Part shown: in pieces, positions 9,277-17,308 of the stretch | Numbering within the stretch: position 1 is the first letter of the stretch | How the letters are laid out: the number at the start of each line of letters is the position of its first letter | Source of the DNA: Magnetofaba australis IT-1 | GTDB lineage: Bacteria; Pseudomonadota; Magnetococcia; Magnetococcales; Magnetococcaceae | Length of the DNA: 64,000 nucleotides | Assembly (NCBI RefSeq): GCF_002109495.1 | Contig: NZ_LVJN01000019.1 | Location: forward strand, 496,001-560,000 | Direction: 5' to 3' | Notes under the pieces: model-generated | What the model was told of the DNA's origin: nothing | Seen by the model: the letters and a program-made list of their open reading frames with translations, nothing else | Databases searched by the model: none | Program-made: the position numbers and the translations under genes

Positions 9277-10934
9277 ATGCACCGCAACGTAAGCCAATCG
9301 GCGTCCTGCTGCAGGAGAAGGGCCTGATCTCCGATGCGCACATTGAACTGGCGCTGCAGGATCAGAAGGTCACCAAAGAGCGCGTCGGTGAGATTCTGGA
9401 GCGGTTGGGCTTTGTCTCCCAGTATGACGTGGCCAATATCGTCTCCGAGCAGGAGTCCCGCGAGTTCGTCGATGTGGACACCATGACCCCTGCCGAAGAC
9501 ACCCTGCGTCTGTTCAACCTGCCGCTGTGTCTGAACAACACCTTCCTGCCGATTATTCACGATAGCGCCAGTAACTCGATTCAAGTGATCACCGCCGATG
9601 ATAACGTCGAAGATCTGGAGCGTCTGATCACCCGCCACACCGGTCTGCGGCCCAAGTTCGTGCAGGGCGAACGCGGTAAGATTCTCAATGCCGCCCAGTA
9701 CTACTACTACTTTCTGGAAAATCCGGTTGAAAAGCTGCTGGAGAAAGAGATCCAGCTCCTGGCGCTGGACACCGATGATGTGCGCAGCTTGGACAACTTC
9801 ATCAAGCATCTGCTGCAGCTGGCGGTGAAAACCCGCGCATCGGATATTCACATCCGCCCCATGGACAAGTCCATTAGCGTGGCGTTTCGTATCGACGGCG
9901 TGATGCGCGCCATGTTCTCGCTGCCGCCCAATATGAAGCGCCTGCTCACCACCCTGAAGATGCGCTCGGACATGGACATCGCCGAACAGCGTCTGCCTCA
10001 GGATGGCTCCTTCTCCGAGCAGATTCTGAATAACCATTACGACTTCCGCGTCTCCACCACGGTCTGTCCGTTTGGCGAAAATATGGTGATGCGTCTGCTG
10101 CCCATGAAGAGCGACTTCATGGGCTTGCCCCAGTTGGGCTTCGAGCAGGAGGCTATCGATCTGGTGCGGCAGATCTTCAACGAACCCTATGGCATCGTAC
10201 TGCTGACCGGTCCTACGGGTTCAGGTAAGACCACCACCCTCTACGCGGCGGTGCGCGCCCTGAATCTCACCGAGAAGAACGTGCTGACGGTGGAAAACCC
10301 CATCGAATACCGCATCCCGCTGGTGCGTCAGACGCAAATTAACACCAAGGCCGGCTACACCTTCGCCAGCGCCATTCGCTACTTCCTGCGTCACGACCCG
10401 GATGTGATCCTGGTGGGTGAGATTCGTGACAACGAGACCGCCGCCACCGCCATCTCGGCATCGGAAACGGGCCACTTGGTGCTCTCGACTCTGCACACCA
10501 ACACCGCGTTCGGCGCCATCCCGCGTCTGCGCTCGCTGAATATTCCGCCGTTTATGCTGTCGGACTCGCTGGTGGGGGTGGTGAGTCAACGTTTGGTGCG
10601 GAAAATCTGCCCCAATTGTAAAGAGCCCTATACGCCGAGCCAGGAGGAGTTGGACTATTTGGGGTTGTCCGCGGAGGAGGCGCCGGAGTTGCATCGTGGC
10701 GTGGGGTGCGACACCTGCTTCGGCACCGGTTTCCATGGCCGGACGCTGGTGTATGAGATTTTGCAATCCACCCCTGAGCTGGCGCTGCAGATCTCGCGCG
10801 ATGCGCCGCTGGATGAGTTGCTGAAAACCGCCAAGCAAAATGGTTTCCAAGACATCTTTGATATCGCTCGTTTGAAGGTTCTTCGCGGCGAGTTGTCGGT
10901 GTCTGAGATGATCCGCGTAATCGGTTATATGTAA
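9273..10934 (+). CDS. mshE: MshE/GspE-type assembly ATPase
   Basis: Cytoplasmic hexameric ATPase that powers pilus or pseudopilus extension. The 553-residue product has an N-terminal MshEN-type region with paired motifs (IGVLLQEKGLISDAHIELAL and VGEILERLGFVSQYDVANIV), a fold known in MshE to bind cyclic di-GMP. The catalytic half shows Walker A GPTGSGKTTTLY (about residue 312), the Asp box VLTVENPIEYRI, Walker B ILVGEIRDNETA, the His box STLHTN, and a four-cysteine zinc site (CPNCKEPY...CDTCFGTG). Start ATG overlaps the preceding stop. The platform protein gene follows 11 bases later. GspE/PilB family membership is certain; MshE is favoured by the N-terminal domain and neighbours. Confidence 0.92.
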   Translation: MNAPQRKPIGVLLQEKGLISDAHIELALQDQKVTKERVGEILERLGFVSQYDVANIVSEQESREFVDVDTMTPAEDTLRLFNLPLCLNNTFLPIIHDSASNSIQVITADDNVEDLERLITRHTGLRPKFVQGERGKILNAAQYYYYFLENPVEKLLEKEIQLLALDTDDVRSLDNFIKHLLQLAVKTRASDIHIRPMDKSISVAFRIDGVMRAMFSLPPNMKRLLTTLKMRSDMDIAEQRLPQDGSFSEQILNNHYDFRVSTTVCPFGENMVMRLLPMKSDFMGLPQLGFEQEAIDLVRQIFNEPYGIVLLTGPTGSGKTTTLYAAVRALNLTEKNVLTVENPIEYRIPLVRQTQINTKAGYTFASAIRYFLRHDPDVILVGEIRDNETAATAISASETGHLVLSTLHTNTAFGAIPRLRSLNIPPFMLSDSLVGVVSQRLVRKICPNCKEPYTPSQEELDYLGLSAEEAPELHRGVGCDTCFGTGFHGRTLVYEILQSTPELALQISRDAPLDELLKTAKQNGFQDIFDIARLKVLRGELSVSEMIRVIGYM

Positions 10935-10945
10935 GGTATAGCAAC

Positions 10946-12172
10946 ATGGCGATTTTTCGATACAAATTAATCACGGCGGAAGGCTTGCCAAAAGGCGGCA
11001 TGATTGAGCTGCCGTTTGATAGCCCCTTGTCGGCGATGACCTATCTGGAACAGCAGGGCAACACGGTGATCTTCGCCACCCCATTGCCCCCGGCGATGGG
11101 CGCGCTGGTGGGGATGGTCAACCGGTTCCTGCAGCAGCCAGTCACGCAGGCGGAGATGGCCGAGTCGCTGACCAACGTGTCGGTGATGCTCAAGGCCGGC
11201 GTGCCGCTGATTACCGCCATCCGTGACGCCATTGGTGAACACGACAACAAAACCTTGGCGCGCATTGGTCGCGAATTGGTGCTGCGGGTGGAGAGCGGCT
11301 CCAGCTTTACCGACGCCTGCGCGCGTTATCCGCAGGTTTTCCCGGACACCATTCGCTTCCTCATTCGTCTGGGTGAGGAGACTGGCGGATTGGATCGCAC
11401 GGTCAAAGATGCGGCGGACCACGCCAAGAAGATGGACCGCATTAAAAAGGATACCAAGAGCGCGCTGACCTATCCGACCTTCATGTTCATCGCCATCTTT
11501 GGCGCCATGTTTTTCTGGGTCTATCTGGTGGTGCCGCCTATGGCGGACCTGTTCAAGTCGTTCCGCGTGCCGCTGCCCGCCATGACGGTGATTGTGATCG
11601 GAGCCTCCAAGGCGTTCGCAGAAAATATCGGAACAATTCTCGCAGTCGGCGCAACGGCCATATTCAGTTTGAGTATGGCGATTAAGCTGCACCAGCCAAC
11701 GCGCCGGGGGTGGCACTGGCTGCTTTTGCGCATCCCGGTGTTCAAGCTGATTGTCTCCTCATTCAATCTGGCTTTTATCACCGAGTATATGAGCTTGATG
11801 ATCAATGCGGGTGTGGACATCATGCGCAGCTTGCAGATCCTCAAGGAGGCGCTGCCCAATGAGATCTATCGCGAGAAGCTCGATATGGTGCGGGAGCGAT
11901 TGGTGCAAGGGGTGAGTCTGCGCGAGTCGTTCACAGAAGCCAAGATCTTCCCCACCTTTGTGGTGCGTATGATCGGTGTGGGCGAGCAGTCGGGCACTTT
12001 GTCCGATCAGCTGGAGTATGTGGCTGAGGAGTATCGCCTGAAGCTGGACGACATCGTGGCCAATATCGGCAAATTGGTGGAGCCTCTCGCCATCATGATC
12101 GGCGGCGGCATGTTCATTGTGCTGGCGATGGCGCTGTTCTCGCCGCTCTACTACCTGATTAAAAGCATCTAA
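10946..12172 (+). CDS. mshG: MshG/GspF/PilC-type inner-membrane platform protein
   Basis: Polytopic inner-membrane protein that couples the assembly ATPase to the pilus. The 408-residue product has two T2SSF domains (EMAESLTNVSVMLKAGVPLI with ETGGLDRTVKDAADHAKKMD, and LAFITEYMSLMINAGVDIMR with SGTLSDQLEYVAEEYRLKLD) and three membrane helices (TFMFIAIFGAMFFWVYLVV, a weaker middle one, and LAIMIGGGMFIVLAMALFSP at the end). It is the last gene of the operon: a strong hairpin terminator begins 27 bases after its stop. No pilin or prepilin peptidase gene is present in the window, so the structural subunits must be encoded elsewhere. Confidence 0.92.
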   Translation: MAIFRYKLITAEGLPKGGMIELPFDSPLSAMTYLEQQGNTVIFATPLPPAMGALVGMVNRFLQQPVTQAEMAESLTNVSVMLKAGVPLITAIRDAIGEHDNKTLARIGRELVLRVESGSSFTDACARYPQVFPDTIRFLIRLGEETGGLDRTVKDAADHAKKMDRIKKDTKSALTYPTFMFIAIFGAMFFWVYLVVPPMADLFKSFRVPLPAMTVIVIGASKAFAENIGTILAVGATAIFSLSMAIKLHQPTRRGWHWLLLRIPVFKLIVSSFNLAFITEYMSLMINAGVDIMRSLQILKEALPNEIYREKLDMVRERLVQGVSLRESFTEAKIFPTFVVRMIGVGEQSGTLSDQLEYVAEEYRLKLDDIVANIGKLVEPLAIMIGGGMFIVLAMALFSPLYYLIKSI

Positions 12173-12198
12173 GCCTGGCGTTCCGTCGCCGCTGCAAA

Positions 12199-12258
12199 CG
12201 CCCAATCAAAAAGCCCGTCTGCGCCATATTGGCGCAGACGGGCTTTTTTGATTGGGCG
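12199..12258. terminator. Strong bidirectional hairpin terminator
   Basis: A nearly perfect inverted repeat: left arm 12199-12225, five-base loop, right arm 12231-12258 with one extra T. The inner stem is GC-rich and the outer part gives an A run on one side and a T6 run on the other, so it can terminate transcription both from the pilus-type operon (plus) and from the carbonic-anhydrase-like gene (minus), which converge on it. Confidence 0.92.
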
Positions 12259-12278
12259 TGCGTTGGAAGCGAAGAGGG

Positions 12279-12821
12279 TCAGGTTGCGCCGAAAGCTTGG
12301 CGATATTCGGCGCCGAGTTTGATGTAGTTGGCGTTGATGGCCTGATTGGAGCGCAGTTCGGACTCTTTGAGGTCGCGGGCGAACTTGGCTGGCGAGCCCA
12401 TCCAGAGTTGTCCCGAGGCGATCTGCTTGCCGGGGGTGGCCATGGAGCCTGCGGCCAGCATGCCGGTTTCGTGCACCACCACGCCATCGAGTACGATGGC
12501 GCCCATGCCCACCATGGCGCCGCGCTTGAGGGTGCACGCGTGCAGCGTCACCGAGTGGGCGATGTTGACCTCCTCCTCGATGATCAACGGGATACCGCCG
12601 GGTTTGAATTCGCTATCGCGGGTGACGTGGAGAATGGAGCCGTCCTGCACGTTGCTGCACGCGCCAATGCGGATGCTGTTGACGTCGCCGCGGATGACCA
12701 CACCGGGCCAGATGGAGGCGTTGGGGCCGATCCCCACATCACCGATCACCACCGCGTCCGGATGCACAAAGGCGGAGGGATCGATCTGCGGGAAGATGCC
12801 GCGATAGGGGTAGAGAGGCAT
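12279..12821 (-). CDS. Gamma-carbonic-anhydrase-like left-handed beta-helix protein
   Basis: A 180-residue hexapeptide-repeat protein of the YrdA/PaaY/gamma-carbonic anhydrase group. Imperfect hexapeptides run through the middle (IGDVGIGPNASIWPGVVIRG). The zinc ligands expected in Cam are present: His in GSILHVT and the H-x4-H of IAHSVTLHACT. Substrate (CO2 or an acyl group) cannot be told from sequence; many relatives have no measured activity. ATG 12821 has a good ribosome site (GGAAAGG) and lies one base after the stop of the upstream SPOR gene, so it is the third gene of mutS-SPOR-gammaCA. The frame extends further upstream but within the SPOR gene. Confidence 0.88.
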   Translation of the reverse strand: MPLYPYRGIFPQIDPSAFVHPDAVVIGDVGIGPNASIWPGVVIRGDVNSIRIGACSNVQDGSILHVTRDSEFKPGGIPLIIEEEVNIAHSVTLHACTLKRGAMVGMGAIVLDGVVVHETGMLAAGSMATPGKQIASGQLWMGSPAKFARDLKESELRSNQAINANYIKLGAEYRQAFGAT

Positions 12822-12822
12822 G

Positions 12823-13875
12823 TTAAAACCCTTTCCAGAGATTGGCGGGGTCCGGTTCAAAGCGCACGCGGCCTTGGATGACGGGATAGCGGGGCTGATT
12901 GCGCCAACTCTTGGAGGCGGCGAGTTGATCCCAGGCCTGTTGTGCGCTTTGGGGATCGGCAAAGGGTCCGACCCGCACCATTTGCCAGGTCACATCTGCG
13001 CTGTGCGTCTGTGTATGGATATAGGCGCTCAGACCCAGTTGACGCAAGGCTTTGGCGGTCTGGTCCGCGTACTCCCGTTGCCGGTTGGAAGAGAGTTGAA
13101 TGGCGTAGGCGGCGCGAGGGGATGATGTGTGCGCAGGAGTCTGAGTCTGTGGCGCCTTAGGGCTTGGCGTATGTGTGACGTAAGATTGTTCTGCTGCGCT
13201 GGACGCTGGCGGTAAACCGGCGACCTGCTGCGCGGCGTCTGAAAGCATGTGCGCAGCTAGCGGCTCCGCGGATTGCGATTGCGCTGATGCATCAGGTTGT
13301 GGCGTCACTGCAGGCGCAGGGCGCGCCACCGCCGTTGCTGCGGGCGCGTGGGTCGCCACCACGACAGGCGCTGCGGCGGGAGCATGCAAAGGGGGGGCGG
13401 GCAGCGGCGCCAGATGCACCAGGGCCACCGTGTGGCTGCTCTGCTGCGGCAGGCGCGCATCGGGCTCTGTGGCGTGCAGGATCACTTCATCATACTCCGG
13501 GGCCAGACGCGCGCGCAGACTTTGTTGAATGTCCTGGAACAGCGCGTCGGAGGCGGCGCCCTGGGCCAATGGAGCGGTCCCGATCCACACCGGCTCGTCC
13601 ACCCCAGGGCGGCGCAGCGTGATCACCGCACTGACCCCCTCGGCGTCGGCGATGATCTCCTGACTGGCTTGGTAGCGGTGCACCCGCGCCTGGGGCGGCT
13701 GATCTTGTACAAAGCGCGCTTTGGGCTGGGCAAACCAGCCGGCCCCTTGGGTCTCGGCGCCGGGGGCGTCCAGCCAGCCGATGCCGAATGCCGACTGCGG
13801 CGCAGCGCACAAGGTGACTAACGCAGCAATGGCGAGCGCAGGTTGGCGGCGCGGCGCGCGGGGCGAGGGCGTCAT
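12823..13875 (-). CDS. Exported SPOR-domain protein
   Basis: A 350-residue protein with an N-terminal signal sequence ([19 protein letters not shown]), a region of unknown fold with low complexity after about residue 170 (Ala/Pro/Gln-rich), and a C-terminal SPOR domain ([40 protein letters not shown]). SPOR domains bind denuded glycan strands at division septa, so a periplasmic, cell-wall-associated role is likely. Its ATG overlaps the mutS stop by four bases and the carbonic-anhydrase-like gene follows one base after its stop. The coupling with mutS is positional only; no functional link is evident. Confidence 0.78.
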   Translation of the reverse strand: MTPSPRAPRRQPALAIAALVTLCAAPQSAFGIGWLDAPGAETQGAGWFAQPKARFVQDQPPQARVHRYQASQEIIADAEGVSAVITLRRPGVDEPVWIGTAPLAQGAASDALFQDIQQSLRARLAPEYDEVILHATEPDARLPQQSSHTVALVHLAPLPAPPLHAPAAAPVVVATHAPAATAVARPAPAVTPQPDASAQSQSAEPLAAHMLSDAAQQVAGLPPASSAAEQSYVTHTPSPKAPQTQTPAHTSSPRAAYAIQLSSNRQREYADQTAKALRQLGLSAYIHTQTHSADVTWQMVRVGPFADPQSAQQAWDQLAASKSWRNQPRYPVIQGRVRFEPDPANLWKGF

Positions 13876-16478
13876 AGCAACTCCTTGAGTCGGTAGAGGG
13901 TCTCCAGCGCCTGTTTAGGGCTCAAGTCATCGGGATTCAGAGCGTTCAGTTCCGTCAGCGCCGGGGAAGGCGGCGGTTCAGCGAACAGGGTGAGCTGATA
14001 TTCGGGCTCCGCCGCGCTCTTGTGTCCGGGCTCAACCGGGGCGCGCAGGTCGGCGCTCTCCAGATCCTCCAACACCTGTTTGGCGCGCTCGGTGACCGAT
14101 TTGGGCAGTCCCGCCAGCCGCGCCACATGGATGCCGTAGGAGCGATCCGCCGCGCCGCGGGCGATGGTGTGCAGGAACAGGATCTCGTCACGCCACTCCT
14201 TCACCTGCACGGTGTGGTTGACGATGCCCGGTTTGAGCCGCTCCAGTTGCGTCAATTCGTGATAGTGGGTGGCGAACAGGGCGCGGGCGCGGCTCTTGCC
14301 ATGCAGATGCTCCACCACCGCCCAGGCGATGGAGAGGCCATCGTAGGTGGAGGTGCCGCGGCCGATCTCATCCAGAATCACCAGCGAGCGCGGCGTGGCG
14401 TGGTTGAGGATGTGGGCGGTTTCGGTCATCTCCACCATGAAGGTGGAGCGGCCGCCGGCCAGATCGTCCGACGCGCCCACGCGGGTGAAGATGCGATCCA
14501 CCAGCCCGATGCGCGCCTCGGTGGCGGGCACGAACGCGCCCACATGGGCCATCAGCGCGATGAGCGCCACCTGCCGCATGAGGGTGGATTTACCCGCCAT
14601 GTTGGGGCCGGTGATCAGGGCGATGCGCTGATCGTCGCCATTGAGCAGGATGTCGTTGGGCACGAAGGTCTGCTCGGCAAAGCGCTCCACCACTGGATGG
14701 CGGCCGCTGCGGATATCGATGATCAGTTCATCGTCCACCAGGGGGCGACAGTAATCGAAGCGGTCGGCGGAGTCGGCAAAGCAGGCCAGCACGTCGATGG
14801 CGGCCACGGCGGCGGCGGTCTTCTGCAGTGCGGCGGCGTGCTGGGCGGTCTGTTCGGCCAGTTGCGCGAACAGCTCCGCCTCCAGCGCCAGCAGCCGCTC
14901 CTGGGCGTTGAGCAGGCGCTCCTCGGTCTCCTTGAGCTCCATGGTCACATAGCGCACGGCGTTGGCCATGGTCTGCTTCTGGATATAGCGCTCGGCGGGG
15001 ACCTTGTCCAACTGCGCGTTGGTGACCTCGATGGTGTAGCCGAAGGTGCGGTGAAATTTGATTTTCAGACTGCTGATGCCGGTGGCTTCGCGTTCGCGGG
15101 TCTCCAACTGCGCCAGATAGTCGCGCCCGCTGTGGGCCATCTGTCGCGTCTCATCCAGGTCGGGGTCAAATCCGGCGCGGATGACGCCGCCATCCTTGAG
15201 CTGCGCCGGGGGCTCCTCGGCCAGGGTTTTGGTCAATAGCGCGCGCAGCTCCTCATGGCCAGTGAGGTGGCTGGAGAGCACATCCAGCAGTGAGGGGAAG
15301 CCCTCCAATCCGGCGCCCAACTGGCGATGGATCTCCGGCAGCAGATGCAGCGCCGCGCGCAGACCGGAGAGATCGCGCGGGGCCGCGCGTTTGAGCGCCA
15401 CCCGCGACAGCAACCGCTCCAGGTCATGCATCTGCCGCAATGCCGCGCGCAGCGCCTCGCGGGCGTCCACCCGCTCCAGGAACCAGGTCACCGCCGCCTG
15501 GCGCACGCGGATCGCCTGCACATCCTGTAGCGGGCGGTTGAGCCACACCGCCAGCAGCCGCGAGCCCATGGCGGTGCGGCACTGGTCCATCACCCCCAGC
15601 AGGCTGACATCGCGCTTGCCGTCGCTGAGCGAGGCGTTGATCTCCAGATTGCGGCGGCAGGCGTCATCCAGCAGCATCCCTTCGCCCGGATGCAGGCGGG
15701 TCAGGGCGACGATATGGCCCAGGGCTTCGCGCTGAGTCTCCTGGCAATAGCTGATCATGGCGCCGGCGGCGCCTTGGCAGGAGGGCGAATCGCCAATGCC
15801 GTAACCGTCCAGCGAACCGGCGTGGAAGTGTTCCAACAGAGTCGCCGCGCCGTGCTTGGGGGTAAACAGCAGGTCGGCGCGGCGGGTGATGCGCTTGGCC
15901 CACACATCCATCTGCGGCGGCGGCGGCCACCCTTCAGGAACCAGCAGCTCCGCAGGTTGCAAGCGCGACAGTTCGGCGGCGGCTTGATCCCAATCGGCCA
16001 GCGCCATCACCTCAAACAGGCCGGTGGAGAGGTCCAGCGAGGCGATGGCGGGGGGCTTTTTCTTGCCATCGCCGGGGAACAGCGCGGCCAGGTAGTTGTG
16101 CGCCTTGGCCGACAGCAGGGTGTCTTCGGTGAGGGTGCCGGGGGTGACGGTGCGCACCACTTCGCGCTTGACCGGTCCTTTACTCTGCCCGGGGGGCTCC
16201 ATCTGTTCGCAGATGGCCACCTTGAACCCCGACTGCACCAATTTGAGCAGATAGCTCTGCATGGCGTGCACTGGCACCCCCGCCATGGGGATCGGCTTGT
16301 CGGCGGATTTGCCGCGGGTGGTCAGGGCGATCTCCAGCACCGGCGCGGCGGTCTCGGCGTCCTGGTAGAACAGCTCGTAGAAATCCCCCATACGGAAGAA
16401 GATGAGGGTGTCCGGGTGGTCGGCTTTGACGCGCCAATACTGCTGCATCACCGGCGTGTGTTCGGCGGAGGATCCCAT
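13872..16478 (-). CDS. mutS: DNA mismatch repair protein MutS
   Basis: Recognises base mismatches and small loops and starts methyl-directed or general mismatch repair. At 868 residues it has the normal bacterial length. The mismatch-reading Phe-x-Glu motif is in [14 protein letters not shown] near the N-terminus; the clamp/lever region carries [20 protein letters not shown]; the ATPase has Walker [19 protein letters not shown] and [17 protein letters not shown], with the ABC signature region and a C-terminal helical tail ([17 protein letters not shown]). It heads an overlapping operon with the SPOR and carbonic-anhydrase-like genes. Confidence 0.97.
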   Translation of the reverse strand: MGSSAEHTPVMQQYWRVKADHPDTLIFFRMGDFYELFYQDAETAAPVLEIALTTRGKSADKPIPMAGVPVHAMQSYLLKLVQSGFKVAICEQMEPPGQSKGPVKREVVRTVTPGTLTEDTLLSAKAHNYLAALFPGDGKKKPPAIASLDLSTGLFEVMALADWDQAAAELSRLQPAELLVPEGWPPPPQMDVWAKRITRRADLLFTPKHGAATLLEHFHAGSLDGYGIGDSPSCQGAAGAMISYCQETQREALGHIVALTRLHPGEGMLLDDACRRNLEINASLSDGKRDVSLLGVMDQCRTAMGSRLLAVWLNRPLQDVQAIRVRQAAVTWFLERVDAREALRAALRQMHDLERLLSRVALKRAAPRDLSGLRAALHLLPEIHRQLGAGLEGFPSLLDVLSSHLTGHEELRALLTKTLAEEPPAQLKDGGVIRAGFDPDLDETRQMAHSGRDYLAQLETREREATGISSLKIKFHRTFGYTIEVTNAQLDKVPAERYIQKQTMANAVRYVTMELKETEERLLNAQERLLALEAELFAQLAEQTAQHAAALQKTAAAVAAIDVLACFADSADRFDYCRPLVDDELIIDIRSGRHPVVERFAEQTFVPNDILLNGDDQRIALITGPNMAGKSTLMRQVALIALMAHVGAFVPATEARIGLVDRIFTRVGASDDLAGGRSTFMVEMTETAHILNHATPRSLVILDEIGRGTSTYDGLSIAWAVVEHLHGKSRARALFATHYHELTQLERLKPGIVNHTVQVKEWRDEILFLHTIARGAADRSYGIHVARLAGLPKSVTERAKQVLEDLESADLRAPVEPGHKSAAEPEYQLTLFAEPPPSPALTELNALNPDDLSPKQALETLYRLKELL

Positions 16479-16607
16479 GGATGACCGTGCGGTTGGAGAG
16501 TGTCGAAAAATGTATTCCCAATAATCGACAAACCATACGGCCTCATGCGCCCGCAGGCAAGTTCTGGCGGGCGCGTGAGGCTCTCAAACCGGCGGCCGGG
16601 GGAAAAA

Positions 16608-17198
16608 TTATTCGACTGTGCGCAGGCGGTAGCGCAGGCCCGGTTCGGTCACCCACCAGGCGTGGTCGGGGGACTCCAGGCAGAGGGTGGGGCCGGTCTC
16701 TGGATTTTGATCCACGCCGTGGTAGTCGGCGGTGCGTCCGTCGCTGGCGCGAATCCAGGCGGGGATGGGGTGGTTTTGGAATCGCCCAATGATGGGACCA
16801 TGGGCGGCGATGCGCCATTGATCGGGGTCCAGCGCGCGCCAGCCCGCATAGGGGCCGATCTGATTCTCGGTTGCGGCGTCGTCGGGCTCATCCCACTCGA
16901 ACAGAGCGGGGAACAGCGGCTCTTCCGATTTGGCGGCGTCATCTTGGGGGCGCTGTTGTGTCCGACGCGAAGGGGGAGAGGCGCCCGCATGCCCATGGCG
17001 CGCGTGGGCGTTGGGATCATCATGGGGACGATAGCGTTGCAGAATGTGGTGCAGGGCCGACCAGAATACCAGGAACAGACCCCAGAACAGGAGCAGATTG
17101 AGCAGAGCCAGGAACCCGGCTTCACCCGCGCCGCCCAACAGCGGTATCAGCGCCATGGCCAGCAGTACGCCAATCCAGAAACGTCGGGCGGAGTTCAT
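16608..17198 (-). CDS. Small membrane protein of unknown function
   Basis: A 196-residue product with two hydrophobic helices at the N-terminus (WIGVLLAMALIPLLGGAG and FLALLNLLLFWGLFLVFWSA), a His/Arg/Ser-rich linker, and a C-terminal soluble segment with many Trp (AGWRALDPDQWRIAAH, ESPDHAWWVTEPGLRYRLR). I do not recognise the family. ATG 17198 is preceded in frame by GTG 17201; a GAGAGG ribosome site lies just upstream. It stands alone between mutS and the SUMF1-type gene, in the same orientation as both. Confidence 0.65.
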   Translation of the reverse strand: MNSARRFWIGVLLAMALIPLLGGAGEAGFLALLNLLLFWGLFLVFWSALHHILQRYRPHDDPNAHARHGHAGASPPSRRTQQRPQDDAAKSEEPLFPALFEWDEPDDAATENQIGPYAGWRALDPDQWRIAAHGPIIGRFQNHPIPAWIRASDGRTADYHGVDQNPETGPTLCLESPDHAWWVTEPGLRYRLRTVE

Positions 17199-17308
17199 CA
17201 CGACCCCCTCTCGTTTGGCAAAAAAGTCGATTCTAGTGTATCAGACGTTTTGGATTTTGTCGCGGTTCCAGAGAATCGACTTAACTTCAGAGAGCTGCGT
17301 GAATTGTT

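Noticed and set aside
12346-12807. Plus-strand frame of 153 codons opposite the carbonic-anhydrase-like gene
   Set aside because: Antisense to a gene with clear hexapeptide repeats and zinc ligands; Met/Ser/Pro-rich product typical of reverse-frame artefacts.
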